64,000 nt of DNA from Kiloniellaceae bacterium (GTDB lineage Bacteria; Pseudomonadota; Alphaproteobacteria; Kiloniellales; J153): positions 36,596-100,595 of the forward strand of contig JAJFGL010000008.1 of assembly GCA_021776135.1 (NCBI GenBank). Direction: 5' to 3'. The position numbers and the translations under genes were made by a program. The notes below the pieces were generated by a model. The model ran no database searches. It was not told where the DNA came from and saw only the letters and a program-made list of their open reading frames with translations. Of this stretch, positions 1 through 11,740 are shown in pieces (the first letter of the stretch is position 1; each line of letters starts with the position of its first letter).

Positions 1-1598
1 CGGGAAGGGTCGCTTTCGAAGCGCGAAAAGGACTGTGTGATATCGACTTCGTAGCCGGTCTCGGCGCCGAGTTCGTCGAGGCTCGCGCCCAGGCGGACGC
101 GCTCGGCCAGGGCCAAGGCGATCTCGCGTGCCTTTTCCGCGCGCCGGGCGTCCTGCCACAGTTTAACGACCTCGTCGCGCACCTCGCCGAGCGGGCGAAG
201 CTGAGACGATGTCACGCTGTTGACGTTCAGGATAAAGAAGTCGCCGCCGCTGGTTTCGGTCATGAGGCTGTCCTGGCCGGGCGCCGTTTCGAAGGCGACC
301 TCCAGGAAGCGCTCGGGCGGAAATCCTTCCACCGGCTTGCCCTGGCTGTCGTTACCATCGCGGCCGATAGCCGCGATGCGCCGCACCTCCAGGTTCAGGC
401 TTCCCGCCGCTTCGTTGAGCGAGGCGCCCGAGGCCAGTTCGTCATCGAGTTGGTTGGCGAGGGAAACCATGCTGTCGATGGCGCGCGACATGGCCATTTC
501 CTTGGTCAGCTCCTCGCGGACCTCTTCTAAATTGGCCTCCACGCCGGGCTGGATTTTCCGCACGCGCAGGATATGCCAGCCGAAACTGGTTTCGAAAGGC
601 GCGCCGATCCCGCCTTGCGCGAGATCGTAGGCGGCGCCGCTCAAGCCTTCCGGCAAGCTGTCGGGCTCTATGGCGCCCAGGTCCACGGGCGCTTCGCCGG
701 TCAGTTCCTGCGCGACCGTTTCGAAACTGGCGCCTTCGCTCAAGCGGTCCATGGCCGCTTTCGCGGCGTCTTCGTCGTCGAACACGATCTGGTCCACGTC
801 GCGCCGCTCAGGTGTCGCGAAATCGTTTCGCCGCGTCTCGAATTCCTGCTCCACGTCGGAGTCCGAGACCGAGACCTCGGCGGCCAGGTCTTCGGCGCGC
901 AGGTGAACATAGGCGATGGCCCGGTATTCCGGCGCCATGAATTCGTTGGAAAATTCCTGGTGAAAAGCCTGAAGCGCCGGTTCGTCGGGCGCCGGCAGAT
1001 CGACGATTGAAACGTTGGGCACCCGCAACATGCGTGCGGTCCGGGTTTCCTCCCGGTAGGAATAGAGCGTTTCCGCGAGCAGACGCGGCGCCGTACCGGA
1101 TTGGGAAACCGCGCCAACCAAATGCTGACGCTGGATATCGCGGCGCATGCCTTGGATAAACTCCTGCTCGCCTATATTCGCCCTTTGAAGCGTTTGAATG
1201 AAGCGGTTCCGGTCGAACTGGCCGGTGCTGTTCTTGAATTCCGGTTCTTCAGCGATTTGCCGCTTAATCAAATCGTCCGAAACGGCGATGCCAAGTTCCG
1301 CGATCTTCCGGTCGAACAAGGCGCCCCCCACCATCTGCTCGACCACGCGATCGACCACGCCAAGGGCCCGCGCTTGCTCGATATCGAAGCGGCTGCCCAG
1401 GCGGGCGCTGAGGCGGTTCACTTCGCGGGTCAGGTTCCTGGAGAACTCCCGCGGCCCGATCTCCAGATCGCCAACCGTCGCGATGGGGGCGTCGGGTTGG
1501 GTTGCCTGGAAGACATCGCCAATGCCCCAGACCGCGAAGCTGGCGATAAGAACGCCGAAAATGGCGAAAGTGACGATCTTAATGACGATTTTGCGCAT
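1..1598 (-). CDS. ppiD: Peptidylprolyl isomerase D / SurA-N-domain periplasmic chaperone (PpiD-like), C-terminus runs off the window
   Basis: Minus-strand open frame read by eye from ATG at 1598 (MRKIVIKIVTFAIFGVLIASFAVWGIGDVF...), N-terminal TM anchor, parvulin-like segment (LGAIEPDSLPEGLSGAAYDLAQGGIGAPFETSFGWHILRV). Absent from ORF track because it is open at the window edge. Confidence 0.88.
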   Translation of the reverse strand, partial: MRKIVIKIVTFAIFGVLIASFAVWGIGDVFQATQPDAPIATVGDLEIGPREFSRNLTREVNRLSARLGSRFDIEQARALGVVDRVVEQMVGGALFDRKIAELGIAVSDDLIKRQIAEEPEFKNSTGQFDRNRFIQTLQRANIGEQEFIQGMRRDIQRQHLVGAVSQSGTAPRLLAETLYSYREETRTARMLRVPNVSIVDLPAPDEPALQAFHQEFSNEFMAPEYRAIAYVHLRAEDLAAEVSVSDSDVEQEFETRRNDFATPERRDVDQIVFDDEDAAKAAMDRLSEGASFETVAQELTGEAPVDLGAIEPDSLPEGLSGAAYDLAQGGIGAPFETSFGWHILRVRKIQPGVEANLEEVREELTKEMAMSRAIDSMVSLANQLDDELASGASLNEAAGSLNLEVRRIAAIGRDGNDSQGKPVEGFPPERFLEVAFETAPGQDSLMTETSGGDFFILNVNSVTSSQLRPLGEVRDEVVKLWQDARRAEKAREIALALAERVRLGASLDELGAETGYEVDITQSFSRFESDPS

Positions 1599-1827
1599 AT
1601 TTCCGTTTGAATCCGATTGTGCGGCAGGGTGGAATTCTTGCCTCGTAACGCTATATGGCGGCGGCGCGGCATCTTAGAAAGACCCTAGCCGCCCGGCAAC
1701 AAGGAAAGCCGCCCAGCAGCTGGGAAAAACAGGCTCCGCGTCCGGCGCTTGGCCCCGGCGTGCCAGCGTGTTAGTACCCGTTTCCGAAGCCAAAAGACAG
1801 GGTTTCAGGGTATTTTCGAGGTCTCCC

Positions 1828-2574
1828 ATGGCGCGTCAGCTTATCGCCGGCAACTGGAAAATGAACGGGTTATCCGGCCCCGGATCGGAACTGGCCAAGG
1901 ACCTGGCGGCGCGGGCCAAGGCCGGAACCCCGCCGGGGACCGAGCTGTTGGTGTGCCCGCCGGCCCCGCTTTTGTTTCAAGTCGCCGGGATTCTCAAGGG
2001 AACCGGCATTGCCTTGGGCGGCCAGGATTGCCATGGCGCGGCCAGCGGCGCCCATACCGGGGATATCAGCGCCGCCATGCTGGCCGATGCCGGCTGCGGC
2101 TATGTCCTCGCCGGCCACTCCGAACGGCGCGCCGATCACCATGAAAGCGATACCGCGGTCAAGGCCAAGGCGGCGGCGGCCCAGGCCGCCGGCCTGACCC
2201 CCATCGTCTGTGTCGGCGAAACGCAAGACCAGCGCCGGGCCGGCGCCGCCCTGGACGTGATCGAAGCCCAGGTCAGGGGTTCCGTGCCAGAAACTCCCGG
2301 TGCGGGCCTGGCGATCGCCTATGAGCCGGTTTGGGCCATAGGCACGGGCCTGACGGCCAAGCCCTCCGATGTCGGGGAGGTTCATGGCCATATCCGGGGC
2401 CTGTTGAAAACCCTGTTCGGGCCGGAGGCGGGGGCGGCGATCCGCATCCTCTACGGCGGTTCGGTCAAGCCCGCCAACGCGGCGGAACTCCTGGCGGTAG
2501 CGGACGTGGATGGCGCCCTGGTTGGGGGGGCGAGCCTGTCGGCGGACGATTTTTGGGCCATCGCGGCCAGATGA
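1828..2574 (+). CDS. tpiA: Triosephosphate isomerase
   Basis: MARQLIAGNWKMNG..., VLAGHSERR, AYEPVWAIGTG, ILYGGSVKPANA motifs; ORF 1768..2574 trimmed to the conserved start. Confidence 0.97.
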   Translation: MARQLIAGNWKMNGLSGPGSELAKDLAARAKAGTPPGTELLVCPPAPLLFQVAGILKGTGIALGGQDCHGAASGAHTGDISAAMLADAGCGYVLAGHSERRADHHESDTAVKAKAAAAQAAGLTPIVCVGETQDQRRAGAALDVIEAQVRGSVPETPGAGLAIAYEPVWAIGTGLTAKPSDVGEVHGHIRGLLKTLFGPEAGAAIRILYGGSVKPANAAELLAVADVDGALVGGASLSADDFWAIAAR

Positions 2575-2648
2575 TCCTGGTGTGTCCGGCGCCAAGGACC
2601 TACATAGCCACCCAGGGGCGGCCAAGACGATGAGGAAAGACGGCAACC

Positions 2649-2978
2649 ATGATTAACGTAGTACTCGCGATTCACCTCATGCTGGCGCTCGGCCTGATCG
2701 GGGTGGTCCTGCTTCAGCGGAGCGAAGGCGGCGGCCTGGGCATCGGCGGCGGCGGTGGCGGCGGTGGCGGCATGGGCGGTTTTCTGACCGGCCGCGGCAC
2801 GGCCAACCTCTTGACCCGCACGACGGCGGTTTTGGCCGCCTGCTTCATGGTGACCTCTATCGTGCTGAGCATCCTCGCCGGCCAGGGCCGCGAGCAGCGC
2901 TCCATCATCGACGATATTCCGACCATCGGCGCCCCCGCCGAAACGGAACCGAGCGGACCCAGCGTCCCGGTTCAATAA
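2649..2978 (+). CDS. secG: Preprotein translocase subunit SecG
   Basis: Two TM segments, LQRSEGGGLGIGGG...LTRTTAVLA typical of SecG; next to tpiA. Confidence 0.93.
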   Translation: MINVVLAIHLMLALGLIGVVLLQRSEGGGLGIGGGGGGGGGMGGFLTGRGTANLLTRTTAVLAACFMVTSIVLSILAGQGREQRSIIDDIPTIGAPAETEPSGPSVPVQ

Positions 2979-3066
2979 AGCAGAAAATGGACGGCGTTTG
3001 CCGGTTGGAAATTTTTGCACCGACGGGGCAAAGGAGGCTTGCCCGAAGCGCCGCTTGTCACGATAG

Positions 3067-4701
<1,635 letters not shown>

Positions 4702-4772
4702 GCGCGGTCTCAAGCCGCCCGGCCCGGCCCGGAGCTTCACGCCCTGGCCGATAAAGGAAAGCAGGAAGGCCC

Positions 4773-5630
4773 ATGACCCAGACCCGCCACGTCAAGATCG
4801 GCCCGCTCACCCTGGGCAACGATTTGCCCTTTGTCTTGATCGCCGGGCCTTGCGCCCTGGAAAGCCGTGCCCATGCCCTGGAAATGGGACAGGCCCTTAG
4901 CGAAATGGCGGGCAAGCTCGGCATCGGCCTGATCTATAAGACTTCCTTCGACAAGGCCAACCGGACCAGCCTGAAATCGAAACGCGGTATCGGCCTGGAG
5001 AAGGCGCTGCCAATTCTGGCCGAGGTTCGCGAGACCTACGGTTGCCCGGTCCTGACCGACGTGCACACGGCGGAACACTGCGCGCGCGCCGCCGAGGCGG
5101 TGGACGTGTTGCAAATCCCGGCCTTCCTGTGCCGCCAGACCGATCTGCTGATTGCCGCCGCCGAGACCGGCAAGGCAATCAACGTCAAAAAGGGCCAGTT
5201 CCTGGCCCCCTGGGACATGAAAAACGTGGCCGACAAGATTTTAGAGTCAGGCAACCCCAACGTCCTGGTGTGCGAGCGCGGCACCAGTTTCGGCTACAAC
5301 ACCCTGGTCTCCGACATGCGCGCCCTGCCGATCCTCAAGGCGCAAACCGGCTGCCCGCTTGTGTTCGACGCCACCCATTCGGTGCAGCAGCCGGGCGGGC
5401 AGGGTGCGACCTCCGGCGGCCAGCGCGAATTCGTGCCGGTCCTGGCCCGCGCCGCCATATCGCTCGGCGTCGCGGCGGTCTTCATGGAAACCCACCAAGA
5501 CCCCGACAGCGCCCCCTCCGACGGCCCTAACATGGTACCTCTAAAGGATTTGCCGGCCCTGATCGAAACCCTCATGGCCTTCGATAAGCTGGCCAAGGAA
5601 CGTCCGGTCGAAATCGCCGCGTCTCCTTGA
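4773..5630 (+). CDS. kdsA: 3-deoxy-8-phosphooctulonate synthase
   Basis: FVLIAGPCALESRAHAL, YKTSFDKANRTS, DATHSVQQPGGQG motifs. Confidence 0.97.
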   Translation: MTQTRHVKIGPLTLGNDLPFVLIAGPCALESRAHALEMGQALSEMAGKLGIGLIYKTSFDKANRTSLKSKRGIGLEKALPILAEVRETYGCPVLTDVHTAEHCARAAEAVDVLQIPAFLCRQTDLLIAAAETGKAINVKKGQFLAPWDMKNVADKILESGNPNVLVCERGTSFGYNTLVSDMRALPILKAQTGCPLVFDATHSVQQPGGQGATSGGQREFVPVLARAAISLGVAAVFMETHQDPDSAPSDGPNMVPLKDLPALIETLMAFDKLAKERPVEIAASP

Positions 5631-5804
5631 GGAGCGGCGGCAAGACCGGCGTTTTTAACGGAACGCCTTGACCGGCCAACTTTTCGTGCCGCATCTCAGG
5701 CCAAAATGAGAACTACTGATCTGAGTCAATGAATCTGGACGAAATATAGCCGCAGCTTCGAATCCACGGGTTTGTCTATTAGGAATGTCAGTAAGGGGAT
5801 TGAC

Positions 5805-7013
5805 ATGAAAACAGCGGCGCGGATCGAGGATCAGGTGGAGAGCTACGATCTGATCGTCGTGGGCGCGGGGCCTGCGGGCTTGAGTTTTGTCCGGGCGCTG
5901 GAAGGATGTGGCCTCGACATCGCGGTGGTCGAGCAGCTACCGCGTGCGGTGCTCGCCGATCCACCAATCGACGGTCGAGATATAGCCCTCACTCACCGCT
6001 CCGAGGCGATCCTGCGCGGCCTCGGTATCTGGCCAAACATACCGGCGGAAGAAGTCTCTTTCATTCGCCACGCCAAGGTAATTAACGGCGGCTCTCCTTA
6101 TGCCTTGCATTTCGATCACCAGGAAACCGGTAAGGAATATCTTGGGGCTATTGTTGCGAACAATCTGATCCGCCGCGCCGCCTTTGCCGCGTTTCGGGAA
6201 ACCGCCGGGGCCACGTTGTTCGATGGGCACTCGGTGGTTGCGTCAGGCGCTAATGAAGACGTGGCCTGGGCGCACCTCGACGACGGCCGCCGCTTGCAGG
6301 CGCCGTTGCTGGTTGCCGCCGACAGCCGTTTCTCCGAAACCCGGCGGCGCTTCGGTATCGCGGCGCGAATGCGCGATTTTGGGCGAAGCTGCATTGTCTG
6401 TTGCATGGAACACGACGAGGGGCATGGCGGCACGGCCTTCGAATGCTTCCATTATGACCGCACACTAGCGATACTCCCGCTGGCTGGACGGCGAAGCTCC
6501 GTCGTCATCACCCTGCCTAGTAGTGACGCCGCGGAAGTGATGGCGATGAGCGAAGAGGCATTCAACCGGGATATAGCGGCCCGCTTCGCGCATCGTCTTG
6601 GCTCTATGCGCCTAGCGGGCGGACGTCACATCTACCCCTTGATCGCCGTCTATGCCGACCGCTTTTTCGGCCGCCGCTTCGCGTTGATCGGCGATGCCGC
6701 CGTGGGTATGCATCCGGTTACCGCACATGGCTTTAACCTTGGTTTGCGTAGCGCCGCCACCCTGGCCGGCGAAATCCGGAAGGCCCAGGCGAGTGGTGAC
6801 GATATTGGTGCGGACCGGGGGCTGCGGCGATACCATCATGCTCATGATCGTGTGGCGTGGCCAATCTACTTGGCCACCAACGTGCTGGTTGGCCTGTATA
6901 CCGACGACCGGTCACCGGCACGCTTTGCCCGGGATGCCCTGCTGCGTCTCGGCAATCTGCTACATCCGGCGCGCCATGCGATCATGCGGCAACTGACCGA
7001 CAAAGCCGCCTGA
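5805..7013 (+). CDS. FAD-dependent UbiH/COQ6-family hydroxylase, probably UbiM-type
   Basis: GAGPAGLSFVRALEGCGLDIAVVEQ dinucleotide-binding motif, DGRDIALTHRS, GDAAVGMHPVTAHGFNLGLRSA; start at internal Met (5805) preferred over 5772. Confidence 0.8.
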   Translation: MKTAARIEDQVESYDLIVVGAGPAGLSFVRALEGCGLDIAVVEQLPRAVLADPPIDGRDIALTHRSEAILRGLGIWPNIPAEEVSFIRHAKVINGGSPYALHFDHQETGKEYLGAIVANNLIRRAAFAAFRETAGATLFDGHSVVASGANEDVAWAHLDDGRRLQAPLLVAADSRFSETRRRFGIAARMRDFGRSCIVCCMEHDEGHGGTAFECFHYDRTLAILPLAGRRSSVVITLPSSDAAEVMAMSEEAFNRDIAARFAHRLGSMRLAGGRHIYPLIAVYADRFFGRRFALIGDAAVGMHPVTAHGFNLGLRSAATLAGEIRKAQASGDDIGADRGLRRYHHAHDRVAWPIYLATNVLVGLYTDDRSPARFARDALLRLGNLLHPARHAIMRQLTDKAA

Positions 7014-7022
7014 GGCTGGAAG

Positions 7023-7238
7023 TTATTCCGCCGGCTCGGGGGACTTGGTCGTTGTTTGCGTCACCCCAACGGGCGCCAGCAGCCAGGCGAAAAAGGCCGT
7101 CGCCACCAGGGCACCCAGGATCTGCGCGGCGATGAAGGCCGGGGCGTGTGCCGGGGCAATGCCGGAAAAGGTATCGGTGAAAGAGCGTGCGAGGGTGACC
7201 GCCGGGTTGGCCAAGGAACGCCCGGTTTCTATCGTCGG
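7023..7238 (-). pseudogene. C-terminal remnant of an aquaporin/MIP-family channel
   Basis: Frame reads TIETGRSLANPAVTLARSFTDTFSGIAPAHAPAFIAAQILGALVATAFFAWLLAPVG; retains one NPA box and last TM helix only; begins immediately after acr3 stop. Confidence 0.75.
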
Positions 7239-8321
7239 TTAGCTCGCCGGGAACCAGGCGCGGGTGCGGTTGGCGAAGGCCACGAGCGAAAGCATGACCG
7301 GTACCTCGACCAGGACACCGACCACGGTCGTCAAAGCCGCGCCGGAGTTGAGCCCGAACAGGCTGATGGCGACAGCGACGGCGAGTTCGAAGAAATTCGA
7401 TGTCCCGATCAGGGCGCAAGGCGCCGCGACGTTGAAGGGTATGCGCCAGGCCCAGGCGGCGGCGTAGGCGACGGCGAAAATGCCATAGGATTGGATAATC
7501 AGCGGCACCGCGATCAAGGCGATCAAGGTAGGGCGGTCGATAATGATCTGGCCCTGAAACCCGAACAGCAGCACCACCGTCGCCAGGAGCCCGAGGACCG
7601 AAACAGGCTTCAACGCGCCGGTAAAGCGCGCGACCGCCGCCTCGCTGCTCTCGCCGTGGCGGGCTTGGGCCACCAGCCGGTGCCGGGTCAAGGCACCGGC
7701 GGCCAGGGGGATCACCACATAAAGGCCGACGGAAAGCAGCAGAGTCTCCCAAGGGACGACAATATCCGTCACTCCCAGAAGCAGGGCGACAAGGGGGGCG
7801 AAGGCGAAGATCATGATGACATCGTTCACTGAAACCTGGACCAGGGTGTAGGTCGCGTCACCCCGGGTCAGCTGGCTCCAGACGAAAACCATGGCGGTGC
7901 AGGGCGCGGCGCCGAGCAGGATCAGGCCGGCGATATACTGCTGCGCATCGGCGGGGGCGATCAGGTCGGCGAAGATTACCTCGAAGAACAAGACCCCGAG
8001 CGCGGCCATGGTGAAGGGCTTGATGAGCCAATTGACCACGATGGTTACGACCAGACCCTTCGGCCGGTCACCTATGTGGCGCAGGCTGGCGAAATCGACG
8101 TTCACCATCATCGGGTAAACCATGGCCCAGATGAGGACGGCGACGACCAAGTTGACCGAGGCGTATTCGAGACTGGCGAGGACTTTGAACATACCCGGAG
8201 CCAGGTTTCCCAGGATCACGCCGGCGGCCATGCACAGCGCCACCCAAACCGATAGCCACTTCTCGAAGAAACCGATACCGGCGGGGGGCCGTGTGGATAT
8301 GGCGAGGGAATCGTTGGTCAT
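7239..8321 (-). CDS. acr3: ACR3-family arsenite efflux transporter
   Basis: [77 protein letters not shown] motifs. Confidence 0.95.
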   Translation of the reverse strand: MTNDSLAISTRPPAGIGFFEKWLSVWVALCMAAGVILGNLAPGMFKVLASLEYASVNLVVAVLIWAMVYPMMVNVDFASLRHIGDRPKGLVVTIVVNWLIKPFTMAALGVLFFEVIFADLIAPADAQQYIAGLILLGAAPCTAMVFVWSQLTRGDATYTLVQVSVNDVIMIFAFAPLVALLLGVTDIVVPWETLLLSVGLYVVIPLAAGALTRHRLVAQARHGESSEAAVARFTGALKPVSVLGLLATVVLLFGFQGQIIIDRPTLIALIAVPLIIQSYGIFAVAYAAAWAWRIPFNVAAPCALIGTSNFFELAVAVAISLFGLNSGAALTTVVGVLVEVPVMLSLVAFANRTRAWFPAS

Positions 8322-8325
8322 GGCG

Positions 8326-8841
8326 TCATCCTAAGGGATTTAAGGTAGAGGCGGGGACTTCGGCCTGGCCGATGCTGTCGAGGCGTGTTTTTAAATTGGG
8401 TACATCCAGGGGCAACTCGATGAATTTTTCGAGGCGCCCGAGCAGCACCCGGTAAGCCGCCTCGAAGGCGGCGGCCACGGCGGCTTCACCGCGCGCGGCG
8501 GCTGGGTCGGGCAGGCCCCAATGGGCGGTCATGGGAGTCCCGAACCACACCGGGCAGGTCTCGCTCGCGGCGCTGTCGCACAGGGTAAAAACAAAGTCGA
8601 AGGCGGGAGCATCCGGCCCGGAAAATTCGTCCCAGGATTTCGAGCGCAGGTCTCCGGTCTCGTAACCGAGCTTTGTAAGCAGAGCAAGCGCGCCAGGATG
8701 AACCTTGCCCTTGGGCTGACTGCCGGCGCTGAAGGCCCGGAACTTGCCCGCGCCGATCCGGTTCAGGATCGCCTCGGCCAGGATGCTGCGCGCCGAATTG
8801 CCGGTGCAGAGGAACAGCACGTTGCGGTATGTGGCGGTCAC
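8326..8841 (-). CDS. arsC: Arsenate reductase, LMW protein tyrosine phosphatase type
   Basis: [23 protein letters not shown]-loop, HWGLPDPA; between arsR and acr3. Confidence 0.92.
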   Translation of the reverse strand: MTATYRNVLFLCTGNSARSILAEAILNRIGAGKFRAFSAGSQPKGKVHPGALALLTKLGYETGDLRSKSWDEFSGPDAPAFDFVFTLCDSAASETCPVWFGTPMTAHWGLPDPAAARGEAAVAAAFEAAYRVLLGRLEKFIELPLDVPNLKTRLDSIGQAEVPASTLNPLG

Positions 8842-9179
8842 GCTTCCGCGCTCTCATGGTGGCGCAGGTCGCCGATGCCCGCGCAGAGTTCCGGCTGCCC
8901 GTGGCAGCAATCCTCGGTCAGGAAGGACAACAACTGCCTCATGCCTTCCGCCTCCACCGCGTAGTAGACGTGACGCTGGACCCGCCGGGAGCGTAGCAGG
9001 CCGGCACGCTCCAAATGCGCCAAGTGAAACGACAGCGCCGAGGGCGCGGCTCCGATCCGGGCCGCGATCTCCCCGGCCGAAAGCCCGGAAGGGCCGTGCC
9101 TGACCAGCAGGCGGAACACCCGCAAACGGTGTTCCTGCGCCAGCGCCGAAAGGGCGGTTATGGCCGTGTTGTCATCCAT
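8838..9179 (-). CDS. arsR: ArsR/SmtB-family transcriptional regulator
   Basis: LAQEHRLRVFRLLVRHGPSGLSAGEIAARIGAAPSALSFHLAHLERAGLLRSRRVQRHVYY winged helix; 4-bp overlap with arsC. Confidence 0.93.
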   Translation of the reverse strand: MDDNTAITALSALAQEHRLRVFRLLVRHGPSGLSAGEIAARIGAAPSALSFHLAHLERAGLLRSRRVQRHVYYAVEAEGMRQLLSFLTEDCCHGQPELCAGIGDLRHHESAEA

Positions 9180-9223
9180 ATTTCAATAGTTCAACAATTA
9201 TTGAAATATGTCAAGACGTCTGG
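9180..9223 (-). promoter_or_regulatory. Predicted arsR promoter/operator
   Basis: Perfect 9-bp inverted repeat ATTTCAATA-N10-TATTGAAAT (9180-9207) directly abutting arsR ATG; on the minus strand TTGACA lies 17 nt upstream of AACTAT. Confidence 0.6.
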
Positions 9224-9268
9224 ATACTTCCGCCAGGCTATCGAACTTCACTTGGCAGCTACGCCGTT

Positions 9269-9348
9269 GCGTCCTTCGACAGGCTCAGGATGAGGAAGAC
9301 TGTGTGTGGCATAAATATTTTCATCATCCTGAGCCTGTCGAAGGACGC
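9269..9348. repeat. Intergenic inverted repeat (GCGTCCTTCGACAGGCTCAGGATGA arms)
   Basis: 25-bp arms GCGTCCTTCGACAGGCTCAGGATGA / TCATCCTGAGCCTGTCGAAGGACGC read directly; related copy at 63776-63860. Confidence 0.9.
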
Positions 9349-9385
9349 AGAATGCCAATCCAAGCCTTGTGCCCTTAGCCCCGGT

Positions 9386-10264
9386 TCAGTTGCCGCGCCG
9401 GTAGACCGTCAGGTTGCGATACATGCCCGCGACGTTGAGCTTTAACCATTTGCCGTAAGCGCCCCAGTCCTTGTAGGCCTCCATCTTGACCTCGGCCTGG
9501 ATCCGTTCGAGAGGAACGCCCGCTTGCATCCGGCTCAAGACTTCCGCGCGCAACTCTTCCACATAGCGGCGGTACGCCCCGGCGTCCGCGCGCTTGCCTA
9601 GCTTGCCGTGGCCGGGCGCCAGGATGTCGAAGTCCATGGCCTCCAGCCGCTTCAGGGACTCGATCCAATCCCCGAGGTAGGAATTGGGCATGTCTCGGTA
9701 GGGCAGCAGGCCGACGGTGACGAAATCGACCGCGTACACGGCCCGCTCGTCGGGAAAGAGCATGACGATGGAGTCGTCGGAATGGTTCTTGCCCAGGTAG
9801 CTCAGCTCCACCCGCTTGCCACCGAGCGCGATCGTCATGCGGTCGGCGAAGGTGATGTCGGGGATCGCTGTCGGCCGCCCCTCGCCGGCGATGTGCGCCA
9901 TGGCGTTGACGTGCGCCACGACCGTGGCGGTATCGGCGAAGACCTCGCCGCCGGCGATATGGTCGGCATGATTATGGCTGTAGATGAGGTACTTGACCGG
10001 CACGTCGAAACGCTTGGCCAATTCGCCTTTCAACCAGGTGGCGGCCTCGGAATTAATCGGGTCGGTCACGATAATACCCTCGGGCGTCACCAGGAAAACC
10101 GAGTAATGGAAGTTGTTCTGGAAGCGGTAGAGATCGCCGGCGATCTGCGTAATCGCGCGTTTCGGTTGGCTTTGGGCCAAGGCAAGGCCGGCGCCAAGTG
10201 TCATGACGGCGGCCAAGGCCGCAGCCAGAAACGGTCTTATCATTCTTTTCATGGTGTCCTCCAC
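9386..10264 (-). CDS. MBL-fold metallohydrolase, secreted
   Basis: Signal peptide (FLAAALAAVMTLGAGLALAQ), YSHNHADHIAGGEVF zinc motif, LAPGHGKLG. Confidence 0.88.
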   Translation of the reverse strand: MEDTMKRMIRPFLAAALAAVMTLGAGLALAQSQPKRAITQIAGDLYRFQNNFHYSVFLVTPEGIIVTDPINSEAATWLKGELAKRFDVPVKYLIYSHNHADHIAGGEVFADTATVVAHVNAMAHIAGEGRPTAIPDITFADRMTIALGGKRVELSYLGKNHSDDSIVMLFPDERAVYAVDFVTVGLLPYRDMPNSYLGDWIESLKRLEAMDFDILAPGHGKLGKRADAGAYRRYVEELRAEVLSRMQAGVPLERIQAEVKMEAYKDWGAYGKWLKLNVAGMYRNLTVYRRGN

Positions 10265-10363
10265 ATGCGGTCAGTGCCGGGCGGTCCGCTAAATATAATC
10301 CCTTAGCGTGCCGGGGGAAGATATCACCGCCGCGCGCTCTGGGACAGGCTCGCGCGATTGTGA

Positions 10364-11707
<1,344 letters not shown>

Positions 11708-11740
11708 GCGGGCGGCCCTGGGCGGGAGACGCGTAGCCCG

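Noticed and set aside
9375-9668. 97-aa minus ORF inside the MBL gene
   Set aside because: Alternate frame of the well-supported 9386..10264 gene.
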